Below are positions 5,346 through 6,596 of a stretch of 6,596 nt of DNA, piece by piece (position 1 is the first letter of the stretch; each line of letters opens with the position of its first letter). The stretch is from Bacteroidota bacterium. Its GTDB lineage: Bacteria; Bacteroidota; Ignavibacteria; Kapaibacteriales; UBA2268. Location of the stretch: the NCBI GenBank assembly GCA_022708005.1, contig JAKIZN010000090.1, forward strand, positions 1 to 6,596, given 5' to 3'. Under the pieces are notes generated by a model, which saw nothing but the letters and a program-made list of their open reading frames with translations, was not told where the DNA came from and did no database searches. A program made the translations under genes and the position numbers.

Positions 5346-6596
5346 TTATTTCTTAATTGGATATTCTGGCACTTGCGGTATTTTTGGCTTGTTGTCTGTT
5401 TTGATTTCGTCTAATATTACTTCAATCGCCTTGAGCAATTGGCTGTCTGTGCCATAATATTCGTCGCCGGGATTGTTATCGACTTCTATGTCGGGCGAAA
5501 TGCCTGTTCCTTCTAATACCCAGGAGCCATCTCTGCCGAAGTTAGCAAATTCGGGGCGATTCAAGTAGCCGCCGTCGATAAATGGCAAACTGCCGCGGAT
5601 TCCAATTACTCCGCCCCAAGTGCGCTTGCCAATCAGCTTGCCAAGCCCCATTAGCCTGAATTGGTGCGGGAATAAATCGCCGTCGCTCATAGATTGCTCG
5701 TTTATTAGCACAACCATTGGACCTGTCATTACGGCATCTGGATTGGTAAATACCATTTCCTGATTTCTCGCATTTTTCGCAACGGCAAGTATTCTACGCA
5801 AGCGCTCGATTATCATCGGCGATACATTGCCACCGCCGTTAAATCTATCGTCAATTATCAAAGCTTCTTTTCTTACTTGCGGATAGAAATATTTAACAAA
5901 TTCATTTAGCCCATTTGTCGGCATCATATCTGGTATATGCACATATCCAACTCTTCCACCTGTTGCCGAATCAACAAATTTGCGGTTCCGCTCGACCCAA
6001 TTTAAGTATCTAAGATCGCTTTCGTTGGCAATAGTTTTTACTGCAACAGCTTTTGCATTATCAGCCGTCGGCTTTGAGCTATATTTAATATTTACAAACT
6101 TTTCAGCCTTATTTAGCAAACATCTCGCAGGAGTCATCTCGCGATTTAGCTTTACTCCATCAATTTCAAATATGTAATCGCCCGGCTTAATATTAATTCC
6201 GGGTTCGGTGAGCGGCGAACGAGTCTTTTCCTCCCAATTGCGACCTTCCAATATCCGCTTGATTTTATAAGCATTTGCTTGAGCGTCATATTCCACATCC
6301 ATACCGAGATAGCCGATGCCAACCGATGGCACTTGCGGCATATCGCCACCGCCAACATAAGCATGCCCAACGTTAAGCTCGCCTATCATTTCGCCCAATA
6401 GATAAATTAAATCCGCTCGGTGAGCCACATCTGGCAAAAGCTTTGCGTATTTATCTTTAATCGCTTTCCAATCAACTCCATGCATATTCGGGTCATAAAA
6501 GAAGTCTCGCATTTGCCTCCAAGTTTCAGCGTAAATTTGCTTCCATTCCTCTTTTTTGTCGATGAAAATTTTCATATCATCAATGTCTAGCTTGCC
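5346..6596 (-). CDS. Tricorn-like protease, C-terminal PDZ and S41 peptidase part (5' end off window)
   Basis: This is the C-terminal end of a tricorn-type serine peptidase, which degrades oligopeptides; full-length relatives have about 1050-1100 residues with N-terminal beta-propellers, here missing beyond the right edge. The frame is open to 6596, so the Met at 6575 is internal. Numbering from that Met: residues about 10-75 are the conserved core segment (WRQMRDFFYDPNMHGVDW, GEMIGELNVGHAYVGGGD), with catalytic His71; about 80-170 are a PDZ domain (PGDYIFEIDG at 131-140); about 205-390 are the S41 catalytic fold with the DDRFNGGG motif (242-249), nucleophile Ser297 in NEQSMSDGD, Asp298 (S1 pocket position) and Glu355 in LEGTGISPDIEV. 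Ser745 of Thermoplasma tricorn, which precedes the catalytic His, is Gly70 here; I believe this is common in bacterial homologues. Localisation cannot be judged without the N-terminus. A strong terminator follows. Confidence 0.93.
   Translation of the reverse strand, partial: GKLDIDDMKIFIDKKEEWKQIYAETWRQMRDFFYDPNMHGVDWKAIKDKYAKLLPDVAHRADLIYLLGEMIGELNVGHAYVGGGDMPQVPSVGIGYLGMDVEYDAQANAYKIKRILEGRNWEEKTRSPLTEPGINIKPGDYIFEIDGVKLNREMTPARCLLNKAEKFVNIKYSSKPTADNAKAVAVKTIANESDLRYLNWVERNRKFVDSATGGRVGYVHIPDMMPTNGLNEFVKYFYPQVRKEALIIDDRFNGGGNVSPMIIERLRRILAVAKNARNQEMVFTNPDAVMTGPMVVLINEQSMSDGDLFPHQFRLMGLGKLIGKRTWGGVIGIRGSLPFIDGGYLNRPEFANFGRDGSWVLEGTGISPDIEVDNNPGDEYYGTDSQLLKAIEVILDEIKTDNKPKIPQVPEYPIKK

Noticed and set aside
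6510..6575. Met at 6575 as the true start of the peptidase
   Set aside because: The frame is open through 6596 and the residues before and after belong to the interior of tricorn-like proteins, so the gene is truncated by the window edge.

Overview
The window comes from an AT-rich bacterium in which every supported gene lies on the minus strand. A C-terminal sorting domain for the type IX secretion system (T9SS), a bacterial tricorn-type peptidase, start codons with little or no Shine-Dalgarno sequence, and upstream motifs resembling the Bacteroidota TTTG / TAnnTTTG promoter together suggest the Bacteroidota / FCB group (possibly an Ignavibacteria- or Kapabacteria-like lineage). The sequence alone cannot fix the phylum.

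Layout in coordinate order, which is the reverse of transcription: 1-817 is the 5' part of recG (branch-migrating DNA helicase), running off the left edge. 818-963 holds a candidate recG promoter and the fusA terminator. 964-3051 is a complete elongation factor G whose G-domain signatures are of the spirochaete/planctomycete/mitochondrial EF-G1 type, not the canonical type. 3052-3619 is a 568-base non-coding region with the fusA leader, one copy of a dispersed repeat, a 180-base hairpin-rich insert and a terminator. 3620-5005 is a secreted protein with seven RCC1-type repeats of exactly 50 residues each and a T9SS sorting domain. 5006-5345 holds a second, uninterrupted copy of the repeat and a third terminator. 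5346-6596 is the C-terminal PDZ plus S41 peptidase part of a tricorn-like protease, whose N-terminus lies beyond the right edge.

The genes do not form one operon. A hairpin terminator with almost the same sequence follows fusA, the RCC1-like gene and the protease gene, and candidate promoters precede recG, fusA and the RCC1-like gene. recG and fusA are housekeeping genes, the RCC1-like protein is predicted to be exported to the surface, and the protease is a peptide-degrading enzyme. No shared pathway is evident.

No new multi-gene system is visible. The most interesting material is between the genes: a three-copy terminator family whose stem is complete only in minus-strand RNA, a 112-base duplicated block with a sharp conservation step and a 15-bp palindrome, and a 180-base insert built of nested inverted repeats. 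The EF-G subtype and the exact 150-base periodicity of the RCC1-like gene are the notable points within genes.
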